From JAJEFO01 sp965209045 (GTDB lineage: Bacteria > Pseudomonadota > Alphaproteobacteria > Rhodobacterales > Rhodobacteraceae), in assembly GCA_965209045.1 (NCBI GenBank), contig CBDBPW010000003.1, positions 2,418,001 to 2,482,000 on the forward strand: a stretch of DNA of 64,000 nt, in the 5' to 3' direction. Position numbers and translations under genes: made by a program. Under the pieces are notes generated by a model. It saw only the letters and a program-made list of their open reading frames with translations, had not been told where the DNA came from and did not search any database. Position 1 is the stretch's first letter. Each line of letters starts with the position of its first letter. This document shows positions 36,099 to 44,696 of this stretch, piece by piece.

Positions 36099-37510
36099 CA
36101 GGCCGTCACGGCATCAAGGAACTCTCCCAGTTTCGGCAGAGTTTCAAAGTCCTTCGTCAAGGAAAGGAAGGTCTCGACATCTTCGGCGTCGAGGACATTC
36201 TGGGACGCATCGCGAAACTTGTCGGACACCTCTTCGTAGGTCAGGGGGTTCTTCGGCCCGCCGCGGTAGTGTCGATCCGATTCATCGAAATAGGTCTCGC
36301 CATCCTTTGTGGTGAGGTGAATCTTCGAGACGATTCGGCCCTTCCCCAGCGCGTCAATCTCAGGGTCGACGGAAACTGACACCCTTTTCTGCATCTCCTG
36401 GCAATCCGGCGACCGCACGAAGCCGTCTGCGAATTCCGAGAGACCCGCCCTGCGACGCAGCACGATGCTCGCCATCTGGAAGGCCACGCAAAACTTGGCC
36501 TCCAGTTCGTTGTTCGCATGCAGAATGCGCAACGGACCCGGCTCGATCACGTTCGACCCGGTCAGCACCTTGATGCTGTCGACGTCCTCGGGCTTGATGT
36601 CGTGCCTTTCGACGAGCCTTTTCATCGTGTCCATGCCTGGATGTCCGACGACTCCGCTCGGGTAGGGCTTGATCGACGTTCCCGGATACACGATGGCGAA
36701 AGGGCTTCCCATGCGACCAATGATCTTCTTCGGATCGTAGCCGCCGCCGAAGGCTTCAAGAAAGCCCCGGCCGGCTTCAAGCGCATTTGCGGGACCATCC
36801 ATGCCAAGGGCAGCGAATCTTGCGGCGGTGACGCCGTTTTCGGCTGCACGGGACATGTTCAAGGGCTTGGACATCGTGCCGTGATTGGCGCCCACGCCGG
36901 CAGCCATTGTCGATGCGATCGCCATGGCGTTGGAGGTCCGCTTGTAGTCCAGGCCCAGCAACTTGCAGGACGCGATCGCGGCGCCAAAGGTGCCGATCGT
37001 GCCGCTGCTGTGGAAGCCCCTGCCGCCAGTGAAGTGCTCGGCACCGATGGCCTCGGCAATTTTGACCTGCACCTCGAATCCGAGGATGAACGCCGTCAGG
37101 AAGTCCTGGGCCGAAACACCCAACTGTTCGCCCAGAGCGTAGCAGGCGCACAACGGCTGGATTGTGGGATGAATCAGGACGGAGCGGTCCCTTTCTTCCG
37201 AGAGCGCCGTGTCGTCCCAGTCGAGTGCATGGCCTGCAACCCCGTTGACCTGTGCGGCGAGGTGAACAGGAACCATCATCGAGTGCCTGCCCAAGGTCCG
37301 CGCCTCTTGAGCACCGGAAACATCCCGCGCAAACTCCCGCAGGATTGCCGCCACCGGTTCGGTGGAGCCGGCCAAGATCACGGCAGTCCCGTCGACGATG
37401 CAGCGCTTGGCAATCTCGATGGTCTCTTCGGGCAAGTCACCAAACCGCGTGTTGACGGCAAAGCTGACCAGCTCGTGGGTGACGCCTTCCTTGGCGGGAC
37501 GGATGTTCAT
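36098..37510 (-). CDS. MmgE/PrpD family protein, copy 2
   Basis: 470 residues, same family as the next gene but clearly divergent from it. Blocks: KRCIVDGTAVILAGSTEPVA, NGVAGHALDWDDTALSEERD, IHPTIQPLCACYALGEQLGV, GFHSSGTIGTFGAAIASCKL (a family hallmark), KPLNMSRAAENGVTAARFA and YPSGVVGHPGMDTM. Tandem non-identical MmgE/PrpD genes beside a tripartite transporter suggest sequential or partner enzymes in the breakdown of the imported acid; that is inference. Confidence 0.88.
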   Translation of the reverse strand: MNIRPAKEGVTHELVSFAVNTRFGDLPEETIEIAKRCIVDGTAVILAGSTEPVAAILREFARDVSGAQEARTLGRHSMMVPVHLAAQVNGVAGHALDWDDTALSEERDRSVLIHPTIQPLCACYALGEQLGVSAQDFLTAFILGFEVQVKIAEAIGAEHFTGGRGFHSSGTIGTFGAAIASCKLLGLDYKRTSNAMAIASTMAAGVGANHGTMSKPLNMSRAAENGVTAARFAALGMDGPANALEAGRGFLEAFGGGYDPKKIIGRMGSPFAIVYPGTSIKPYPSGVVGHPGMDTMKRLVERHDIKPEDVDSIKVLTGSNVIEPGPLRILHANNELEAKFCVAFQMASIVLRRRAGLSEFADGFVRSPDCQEMQKRVSVSVDPEIDALGKGRIVSKIHLTTKDGETYFDESDRHYRGGPKNPLTYEEVSDKFRDASQNVLDAEDVETFLSLTKDFETLPKLGEFLDAVTA

Positions 37511-37520
37511 TCTCGGGTTC

Positions 37521-39494
37521 CTATTGCAAGGGCCAGGGCAGGGTCACGAAGTCTTGAAGCAGCCCCGTCGGATAACGCAGCGTCAGCTGGTTGGACAGGA
37601 CCCCGAGGAACAGGACAAATCCGGCGCCGCCCAAAATGGCCTTCCGCCAATCTACGCGGGCGGCCAGTCTCAGGAACACTGTGACGAAAGTTGCGATGCC
37701 CAGGACAAATCCGACGAGCCCGGAGAACAGCAGCATGATGACCAGCATGCCGATGTAGAATTCCGCCGACCGGCCACGATCTGGCGCGACCTTGCGCTCG
37801 GCGTCGTAGAAGAATTCCGACGGCGCGCTCTTGGTCAGCATCACCGCGACGATCGGGGCAAGAAAGACCAACGTGCTGATCGAGGCCACCATCGGGAACA
37901 GGCCCGTCAGACGGTTGAACTGCAGCCCGTCCGCAAAGACGTAGAGCGCGAGAGCGATCACCCCGAGGACAAAGATCCATTGAGGACCCTTCCGCAGGTG
38001 GCTGTGCGCCCCTTCCTCGGTCACGGGTTCCGTGCTCGACTGCTTGAAGAAGACGGCCAGTGCAATCGATGCGAGAGTCAGGGCCAGCAGGACAAGGACG
38101 ATCGGGCGCTCCAGGAACGTGATCCCATAGAGGGTCACGGTCTGGTAAACGGAGGCTTCAACTCGTTCGGACAGGACGAAGCCAATGAGAAGCGCGGGAC
38201 GCGACCAGCCAAACCGCTTCATGTAGATGGCCAGAACGCTCAGAAGCAGGAGCGCGATCAGATCGCCCCAGTTGCGTGTCGCCTGGAAAGCCGCGAAAAA
38301 GATCAATCCTATCATGAAGGGCGCAATCAGCGTGTAGCGGACCGTGGTGATCCGAGCGATCTGCGGCGCCAGGGCGAAACAAATGCCGGCTCCGACGATG
38401 TTGGCGACGGCGATGGACCAGATCATCAGGTAGACCTTGTCCATATGGTTGTCGATCATGTCCTTGCCTGGTTCGACGCCGATCAGCACGAGACCTCCCA
38501 AGAGGATCGCCATGCTGCCTGAGCCGGGGATGCCAAGCAAAAGCGTCGGGACCAGCGCACCGCCTTCCTTGGCATTGTTCGCCGATTCGGGCGCCACGAT
38601 GCCGCGCGGATCGCCGGTTCCGTAGGAATCGCGATTCCTTGTCGTTTGGACGGCATGCCCGTACGCAATCCAGTCGACCACGCTGCCGCCGAGACCGGGC
38701 AGGGCCCCGATGATCGAACCGATCATCGAACATCGCAGCGACAGCCACCAGTTGCTGGCCCAATCCTTGAGGCCTTGCACCCAGCCAGTGGCCGAGAGTC
38801 TCCCGGTTTCGGAAATGCTCGACTGCCTGCGCAGCAGGTTCACGATTTCGGGCGTCGCGAACATGGCCAGGCCCACGATCACGAGCGGCAAGGGATCCAG
38901 CAGGTACTCGGTGCCGAACGCCGCTCTCCGAACGCCGGACAGCGGTGCGGAGCCCAGGGCCCCCAAGAGCAGGCCGAGACAACAGGCAGCCAACCCCTTC
39001 CACAGGTTGGCACCGGTCAGGATTCCCACCATCGACAAGGCCAGGATGACGAGCATGAACTGCTCGCCGAATCCGATCTGCAGGATGACGGGTTTTGCAA
39101 AATACACTGCGAATGACAGGACAATCGCGCCGAAGATGCCACCCACAAGCGAGGACACGAATGCGATCGACAAGGCTCGAGTGCCTTCGCCCTTCTTCGA
39201 CATGGGGAAGCCGTCGAGGACCGTCGCTTGCGATCCTGACGTGCCGGGAATGCCCATGAGAACGGAGGGAAACGTATCGGATGTGGTGGTCACGGCCACC
39301 AGGCCAATCATCAAGGCCAGGGCAGCGTCCGGATCCATCCCGAAGACCAGCGGGAGCAGCAAGGCAAGGCCGGCAGTTCCGCCCAGTCCGGGCAATATCC
39401 CCACTACAAGGCCAATCACGACCCCGGCGACCAATGCCAGCATCGTCTCGAAGGACGTTAATTGGACAAGGGCCGAGAGCGCTGTTTCCGGCAT
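37521..39494 (-). CDS. TctA-TctB fused tripartite tricarboxylate transporter permease
   Basis: 657 residues, about 150 longer than ordinary TctA. Residues 1 to about 500 are the large permease with VGILPGLGGTAGLALLLPL, FPSVLMGIPGTSGSQATVLD, GALPGLGGSVVDWIAYGHA and PTLLLGIPGSGSMAILLG, i.e. the paired GLGG/GIPG hairpin motifs. About 505-657 holds four further hydrophobic helices resembling the small TctB subunit (GVIALALYVFADGLQFNR, YIGMLVIMLLFSGLVGFVLG). No separate tctB is nearby, so fusion is likely. Inner membrane; works with the binding protein encoded upstream. Confidence 0.88.
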   Translation of the reverse strand: MPETALSALVQLTSFETMLALVAGVVIGLVVGILPGLGGTAGLALLLPLVFGMDPDAALALMIGLVAVTTTSDTFPSVLMGIPGTSGSQATVLDGFPMSKKGEGTRALSIAFVSSLVGGIFGAIVLSFAVYFAKPVILQIGFGEQFMLVILALSMVGILTGANLWKGLAACCLGLLLGALGSAPLSGVRRAAFGTEYLLDPLPLVIVGLAMFATPEIVNLLRRQSSISETGRLSATGWVQGLKDWASNWWLSLRCSMIGSIIGALPGLGGSVVDWIAYGHAVQTTRNRDSYGTGDPRGIVAPESANNAKEGGALVPTLLLGIPGSGSMAILLGGLVLIGVEPGKDMIDNHMDKVYLMIWSIAVANIVGAGICFALAPQIARITTVRYTLIAPFMIGLIFFAAFQATRNWGDLIALLLLSVLAIYMKRFGWSRPALLIGFVLSERVEASVYQTVTLYGITFLERPIVLVLLALTLASIALAVFFKQSSTEPVTEEGAHSHLRKGPQWIFVLGVIALALYVFADGLQFNRLTGLFPMVASISTLVFLAPIVAVMLTKSAPSEFFYDAERKVAPDRGRSAEFYIGMLVIMLLFSGLVGFVLGIATFVTVFLRLAARVDWRKAILGGAGFVLFLGVLSNQLTLRYPTGLLQDFVTLPWPLQ

Positions 39495-39601
39495 GGCGCG
39501 ATTCCCGCATTCCGTCCGCCAAGGCAGCTACAGTCAGCTCATGCAGTATCGAGGGGCTGCGAGACAAGCAATGGCAGGCTGGAGCAAAAGGAAAGTCTTG
39601 T

Positions 39602-39632
39602 GTTGGGCGGCGCGCCTGAAGCCCCGCCCAAC
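39602..39632 (-). terminator. Hairpin between tctC and tctAB (attenuator-like)
   Basis: Perfect 9-bp stem GTTGGGCGG (39602-39610) / CCGCCCAAC (39624-39632), 19 bp after the binding-protein stop on the minus strand, followed in that direction by a T-rich tract containing TTTCCTTTT. It could partially stop transcription so that the binding protein is made in excess of the permease, or protect its mRNA 3' end. Confidence 0.5.
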
Positions 39633-39650
39633 CTTGCTTTGTCCCTGCGG

Positions 39651-40742
39651 TCAGTTGAGATCCGTGTCGAACCGTTCCTTGAGGAACTTCGCGGCCCATG
39701 CGCGCACGTCCGGGGCCATCTCAGTGCCAAGAGCCAGGGCCCGCTGGGTCTCGTCACCGAAGTTCAGCGGCATGGAGCCGATTTCACGCGGCAGCGCGGC
39801 AACGACTTCCGGCTCCGACGTCACGGCCATAAGCGCGTTGATGTAGACCTCGCGGATGTGATCCGGGGTGCCCTTTGGCAGCATCACGGCCTTGGACAGC
39901 ATGACCTTGGCGTTCATCAGGGACTGCTGCAGTTCATACGCGGTGCCCTCCGGCGCCGATCCCTTGACGGCAGCGTAGAACTCCGGAAACGTCGGGACGT
40001 CCGGCAAATCCGGATCGCGCTGCAGGTCGCCGTTCTCGTCGATCACGCCGTAGCTCCAAACGGGGTTCACTTTCGGATCGTCGCCGTAATCCTTGAGATA
40101 CGAACGCGTGTTGTCCGTGTTCACGTTCATCTCCGCCCGCTGGAACGCCGCTTCCGCGTCCTTTGAGGACAGGCCGAAAACGTAGCGGGCATCGATCCCC
40201 AGCATTTCCATGGACACGAAGTCCAGGAGTTCCGCAGACAACGGAGTCTCCGTGCCAAAACGGATGTTGGCGGATTGCAGAGCCTCGTAGTCGGCCTGCA
40301 TGTCGGAGTGGCCGAGACCCAGCTCCTCGCTGATGGCGTACATGGTTGCGCCCCGCGCAAAGCCCGTGATTGCCACCCATTCGTTCGGGTCGTACTGGGC
40401 AACATCCGAGCCCAGGAGCACGGGCAGAAGGGTGGACGTCGACGCCATGATCAGCATGGTGCCATCGGCGGGAGCGTTCTTGTGGAAGTCGTTTGAGGCG
40501 ATGACCGAGCCGCCGCCCGGCTTGTTCAGGACGATGACCTTCGGATTGCCCGGCAGATGCTCGCTCAGCTTGGGTTGCAGAACGCGGGTCAGACGGTCGG
40601 TACCGCCACCTTCGCTGAAGCCCACAATCCAGGTAACCGTCTTGCCCTCCAAGGTGAAGTCGCTCGCCTGAACCGCGCCTGAAAGCGCGACGGCGACGGT
40701 GGCTGTAGCGCCAAGCAGCAGGTTTCTAAAGCCATCCAGCAT
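39651..40742 (-). CDS. Bug-family (TctC-like) substrate-binding protein
   Basis: 363 residues with an N-terminal signal peptide (hydrophobic stretch about residues 8-24, likely cut after VQA before SDF). Family motifs: TVTWIVGFSEGGGTDRLTR (the Bug 'PFxxGGxxD' site), IVLNKPGGGSVIASND and ADGTMLIMAS. Periplasmic receptor of a tripartite tricarboxylate transporter. First gene of the unit, divergent from the LysR gene. The ligand is not predictable from sequence. Confidence 0.9.
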   Translation of the reverse strand: MLDGFRNLLLGATATVAVALSGAVQASDFTLEGKTVTWIVGFSEGGGTDRLTRVLQPKLSEHLPGNPKVIVLNKPGGGSVIASNDFHKNAPADGTMLIMASTSTLLPVLLGSDVAQYDPNEWVAITGFARGATMYAISEELGLGHSDMQADYEALQSANIRFGTETPLSAELLDFVSMEMLGIDARYVFGLSSKDAEAAFQRAEMNVNTDNTRSYLKDYGDDPKVNPVWSYGVIDENGDLQRDPDLPDVPTFPEFYAAVKGSAPEGTAYELQQSLMNAKVMLSKAVMLPKGTPDHIREVYINALMAVTSEPEVVAALPREIGSMPLNFGDETQRALALGTEMAPDVRAWAAKFLKERFDTDLN

Positions 40743-40811
40743 GAATGTTCCTCCCTAGGTGATTTGCAGCCCCGAAGCGACAAGTCAGTGGACTGCAGTG
40801 TGGGTTTGTCG

Positions 40812-40837
40812 GTTCGGAAAGATTGACACGGCCGAAC
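40812..40837. promoter_or_regulatory. Candidate LysR operator in the tct/LysR divergent region
   Basis: Inverted repeat GTTCGG (40812-40817) and CCGAAC (40832-40837), spacer 14 bp, with TTGACA at 40823-40828 between the arms. It sits midway in the 148-bp space between the divergent binding-protein and LysR starts, where such regulators bind. No ligand can be inferred. Confidence 0.4.
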
Positions 40838-40890
40838 AAATCAGACAAATTCAAAAAACTCCATTATTGATGAAAAACGAGAATGGATAG

Positions 40891-41796
40891 ATGATTCGCG
40901 ACACGTCAATTGGCGAAATCGCAGCCTTCGTCACCGTGTCACGGCTGGAGAGCTTCGCCCTGGCCGCCGAAGAGCTTCACGTCACTCAGTCGGCCTTGTC
41001 ACGACGGATCAAGAAACTTGAGGAATCCCTCGGCGCGCCGCTGCTGGACCGCACGACTCGCTCTGTTTCCGTATCGACCCTCGGGATGGAGTTTCTCCCC
41101 AAGGCAATTCGCATCATCAAGGACTACAATCGGTCGTTGGACGACATCGTGGAAATCGTGAAGGTCAGGAGCGGCATTGTTTCATTCTCCTGCAACATGA
41201 CGATCGCTCACACGCTGCTGCCGGAGATCATCGACAGTTTCAAGACCGCGCATCCGGACATCCGGGTCCGCGTTCACGAGGACTCGAGCCCGCAGGCACT
41301 CGAAAAGGTCCTGGACGGCCAGTCCGAATTGGCATTTGCGCAGTTCGGGGAGGGACACCCCGAATTGGAATTCGAGGAACTCATCAACGACCGCTTCGTC
41401 ATCACGTGCCACAAGTCGCATCCGCTGGCCGGCTCGGAAGCGACGACCTGGGAGGAAGTGAAACACGAGAACTTCATTCTCCTGCGAACCGGAAGCGGCA
41501 CCAGCAAGCTCCTGAGGAGGCACTTGGGAGATCTCTACGAGTCGCTTTCTCGCGAGTTGCAGGTCGGCCATTTCCACTCTCAGCTCGGTCTGGTCGGAAG
41601 AGGCGTCGGCATCGCCGCCATCCCCTCGCTGATCCGGTTTTGCCGCGGGGATCTGGACCTGGAGACGATCCAGATTTCCGAACCCGTTGTCAGTCGAAAG
41701 CTGGGAATAGTCACATATCGCGGGCGGTCGCTGTCTCCCGCCGCAAAGAAGCTGCGGGCAGTGGCCGTGTCGATCATGGCAAAGTTCGGTAAATGA
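40891..41796 (+). CDS. LysR-family transcriptional regulator
   Basis: 301 residues. N-terminal winged helix: EIAAFVTVSRLESFALAAEE then LHVTQSALSRRIKKLEESLG and PLLDRTTRSVSVSTLG. The effector domain follows from about residue 90 (VSFSCNMTIAHTLLPEIID) with the RD-I/RD-II layout. Transcribed away from the Bug-TctAB-MmgE unit, so it most likely controls that unit in response to the transported acid or a catabolite. Confidence 0.93.
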   Translation: MIRDTSIGEIAAFVTVSRLESFALAAEELHVTQSALSRRIKKLEESLGAPLLDRTTRSVSVSTLGMEFLPKAIRIIKDYNRSLDDIVEIVKVRSGIVSFSCNMTIAHTLLPEIIDSFKTAHPDIRVRVHEDSSPQALEKVLDGQSELAFAQFGEGHPELEFEELINDRFVITCHKSHPLAGSEATTWEEVKHENFILLRTGSGTSKLLRRHLGDLYESLSRELQVGHFHSQLGLVGRGVGIAAIPSLIRFCRGDLDLETIQISEPVVSRKLGIVTYRGRSLSPAAKKLRAVAVSIMAKFGK

Positions 41797-41988
41797 ACGA
41801 TCCCCCGAGAGCGCTGCCATAAAGCCCGGACAGTTTCCCTTCCTTGCGCGAGTTCTATGGGTGCGCGGTGCGAAGGCATGACCGAGAGTCGGTGACGGCC
41901 CGAAGACGCAACGTTCGAGCCCAATGATCAGAACCCAATTGGAGCGACAGTACCGAGGACGGGCACCATCGTCAGGAGCAGGTCCAGC

Positions 41989-43173
41989 CTAGATTCCCAC
42001 GTCCAAGATCGCCTGTGCCAGCACCGGCACCGTGGCGGAGTTCAGCCCGGCGACGTTTATCCGGCTGTCGCCTACCATGTAGATCCCATGGCTTTCGCGC
42101 AACTCCAGAACCTGCTCGGGCCCTGCGCCAATGCGGGAAAACATGCCCCGATGCCGCGTGATGAAGTCGAAGCGCTCCGAGTTCGACCGCATGCGAAGTT
42201 CGCTGGCCAGCTGTTCGCGGAGCCCGAGCATTCCGCCACGCACATCCTCGAGCTCCGCCTGCCAGTCGGCGCGCAGGTCAGGGTCGTCGAGGATCATCTG
42301 GACAACCCTAGCCCCGTGATCCGGCGGAAAGGAGAAGTTCTGCCGGTTGAGATACGCCAACGTGGACTGAACCAGCGGTTTCGAACCGGCGTCGGGAGCA
42401 ATCGCGACCAGGGCGCCCGTTCGCTCGCGGTACACTCCGAAATTCTTCGAGCAGCTCGCCGCGATCAGCATCTCGGGCATCCGCGATGCCAGCAGGCGCG
42501 TGCCGAACGCGTCCTCGTCCAGCCCGTCGCCGAATCCCTGATACGCAATGTCGATGAACGGAATGGCGCCCGTCCCCGCCAGGACTTCCGCCACGGTCTC
42601 CCATTGATCGGCGGTCATGTTCGCGCCCGTCGGATTGTGGCAACAGCCGTGCAACAGCACCAGGTCGCCACTCCTGGCTTCCTTCAGATCCTCGATCATC
42701 CCCGCAAAGTCGACATCCCGCGTGGCATTGTCGAAATAGCGATACTCGCGCATCGGAACGCCCAGGTACTTCGCGATCGTCAGGTGGTTGGGCCATGTCG
42801 GCGAGGAGACCCACGCCGTCGCGGCGCGATCCGCATACCGCATCAGTTCGATCCCCTGCCGAATCGCGCCCGTGCCGCCCGGTGCGGCTGCAACGGCGAC
42901 ACGGTCCAGGTCAACGCTGTCCTTCAAGAGAAGATCGCGCATGGCCTTGCAAAAGGCCGGATCGCCGCTGAGACTCGTATATGCCTTGGTCTCCTGCGTC
43001 TCCACCAGGCGGCGCTCCGCCGCCTTCACTGCCCGCATGACCGGGGTCACGCCTTCCGCGTTCCTGTAGACGCCAACGCCCAGGTCGATCTTGTCGGACC
43101 GTGGGTCATCGCGAAACATCTCCATGAGCCTCAGAATCTTGTCGGGCGGCTGCGGGGTCAGATCGGTCAGCAT
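41989..43173 (-). CDS. Aspartate/aromatic amino acid aminotransferase (class I-alpha)
   Basis: 394 residues, PLP enzyme of the AspC/TyrB branch. Signatures: KIDLGVGVYRNAEGVTPVM, SSPTWPNHLTIAKYLG, LLHGCCHNPTGANMT, PFIDIAYQGFGDGLDEDAFG and the PLP lysine in AASCSKNFGVYRERTG. The final YMVGDSRINVAGLN carries the substrate-binding Arg. In Rhodobacterales this gene sits beside sseA, as here. Exchange of Asp, Glu and aromatic amino groups; specificity not fixed by sequence. Confidence 0.93.
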   Translation of the reverse strand: MLTDLTPQPPDKILRLMEMFRDDPRSDKIDLGVGVYRNAEGVTPVMRAVKAAERRLVETQETKAYTSLSGDPAFCKAMRDLLLKDSVDLDRVAVAAAPGGTGAIRQGIELMRYADRAATAWVSSPTWPNHLTIAKYLGVPMREYRYFDNATRDVDFAGMIEDLKEARSGDLVLLHGCCHNPTGANMTADQWETVAEVLAGTGAIPFIDIAYQGFGDGLDEDAFGTRLLASRMPEMLIAASCSKNFGVYRERTGALVAIAPDAGSKPLVQSTLAYLNRQNFSFPPDHGARVVQMILDDPDLRADWQAELEDVRGGMLGLREQLASELRMRSNSERFDFITRHRGMFSRIGAGPEQVLELRESHGIYMVGDSRINVAGLNSATVPVLAQAILDVGI

Positions 43174-43182
43174 GGCGTGTCC

Positions 43183-43752
43183 TCAGCTAGGGATCCGCGA
43201 GAGATCCCGGTCACGGGTCAGGCGACGGGTGCGTCTATCCCTGCGTACCGGCGCGAATCCGTGCTTCTGATATAGGGCAAGTGCGCGGGGATGGTCGAGC
43301 GTGCAGGTGTTTACCGTGAGCTTCGTGACGCCCTTGCGCTCCCAGGCTGTGAGAACGGCCGTCTTGAGAAGCCAGCTCCCCAGGCCCTTTCCCACGGATT
43401 CCGGCACGATCCCGAAATAGGCAAGGTCGCACGCGCCCCTGTCTTTCTCCTCGAGCAGGAAGAACCCTTGAGGCCAGCCGTTCTCGAACAGGGTGTAGAG
43501 GGACATCCTGTCGGCGGAAAGCCACTCTTCGATCCGCTCGTGCTCCCAAGCGTGAATGTCCTCCCACGCATAGTCCCGTCCAACCGCGTCATAGAGCGTC
43601 AGAAACCACCAGACGGGCGGGTCTTCCGACTTAAGGAGCGCAGCCGTTGACGAGGTTGGCGGCAGTCGCGGCCATTCATAGTCCGGCCGAGACTCCATTT
43701 CGAGATAGGTAACCGTGTAGGAAATCCTGGCACCGGCCTTCTGGACGCTCAT
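43183..43752 (-). CDS. GNAT-family N-acetyltransferase
   Basis: Start ATG 43752 overlaps the sseA stop (ATGA at 43749-43752); 189 residues. Acetyl-CoA site: LAYFGIVPESVGKGLGSWLL (the V-x-x-x-x-x-G-x-G loop), then KLTVNTCTLDHPRALALYQK and HGFAPVRR, the usual motif B. The sseA-GNAT-aminotransferase order is recurrent in Rhodobacteraceae. Acceptor substrate unknown. Confidence 0.9.
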   Translation of the reverse strand: MSVQKAGARISYTVTYLEMESRPDYEWPRLPPTSSTAALLKSEDPPVWWFLTLYDAVGRDYAWEDIHAWEHERIEEWLSADRMSLYTLFENGWPQGFFLLEEKDRGACDLAYFGIVPESVGKGLGSWLLKTAVLTAWERKGVTKLTVNTCTLDHPRALALYQKHGFAPVRRDRRTRRLTRDRDLSRIPS

Positions 43753-44597
43753 CCCCTGGCCACTTTCAGGTCGCCATACATGCCCCATTCGGCCCAGGAG
43801 CCGTCGTAAAGCGCATGATGCCGATGCCCAATCCGTTCAAGCCCGAGATTCAGGATCGCGGCTGTCACGCCGGACCCGCAGGTGGTGACGACCGGCCTCG
43901 ACAAGTCCGCACCTGCGTCCTCGAACACGGCCCTCAGCTCCGAAACGGACTTCATCGTTCCGTCATCGTTGAGCAGCGCCCGGTAATGGACACAGGTCGA
44001 ACCGGGAATGTGTCCGGAACGCAGACCCTCGCGCGGCTCAGGCTCCTCGCCCCGGAACCGTCCGGGCGAGCGGGCGTCAAGAATCTCGTGATCTTCCAGC
44101 TTGGATGCCGCCGCGACCTGGGTGACGTCCTTCACGAGCTGGTTCTGGCGGCTGACCGTGATATGCCTGTCCCGCATGATCGGCGGCGCATCCTCGACCT
44201 GCCGGCCTTCCGCCGTCCACTTGGGGAACCCGCCATCCAGAACGGCGATGTCCGACTTGCCCATGAGACGGAACAGCCACCACACGCGCGCCGCGGAAAA
44301 CAGCCCTGCACCGTCATAGACAACGACCTGGTGCCCGTCCCCGACGCCCATCGCACGCATCCTGCTGATGAACTTCTCCGGCTGCGGCGCCATGTGCGGC
44401 AGCCCGGACCGGTGATCGCTGATTTCGTCGATGTCAAAGAAACGCGCGCCCGGAACATGGCCCAGATCGTATTCGGCGCGGGCATTGCGCTTCATGTCGG
44501 GCAGGTACCAGGAAGCGTCAAGAATCCGGATGTCCGGATCATCAAGATGCCGGGCCAGCCAGCCCGTCGAGACAAGGGTTCTGGGGTCGTCGATCAT
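43749..44597 (-). CDS. sseA: 3-mercaptopyruvate sulfurtransferase (tandem rhodanese)
   Basis: Start ATG 44597 (MIDDPRTLVSTGWLARHL) gives 282 residues. Two rhodanese domains; the first ends at about 150 (VVVYDGAGLFSAARVWWLFR, inactive) and the second carries the active-site loop TTCGSGVTAAILNLGLERIG, where CGSGVT is the mercaptopyruvate-type loop rather than the thiosulfate-type CRKGVT. Moves sulfur from 3-mercaptopyruvate to thiols or cyanide. Heads the sseA-GNAT-aminotransferase transcript. Confidence 0.94.
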   Translation of the reverse strand: MIDDPRTLVSTGWLARHLDDPDIRILDASWYLPDMKRNARAEYDLGHVPGARFFDIDEISDHRSGLPHMAPQPEKFISRMRAMGVGDGHQVVVYDGAGLFSAARVWWLFRLMGKSDIAVLDGGFPKWTAEGRQVEDAPPIMRDRHITVSRQNQLVKDVTQVAAASKLEDHEILDARSPGRFRGEEPEPREGLRSGHIPGSTCVHYRALLNDDGTMKSVSELRAVFEDAGADLSRPVVTTCGSGVTAAILNLGLERIGHRHHALYDGSWAEWGMYGDLKVARG

Positions 44598-44696
44598 TGC
44601 CGGGCCCACGCTCGATACCTGCCCCTGCTAAGCCCTCACGCCCGTCAAGGCAAGCGCGGACGAGATTGAGACGTACGCATTGCATCGCTATGGTGC

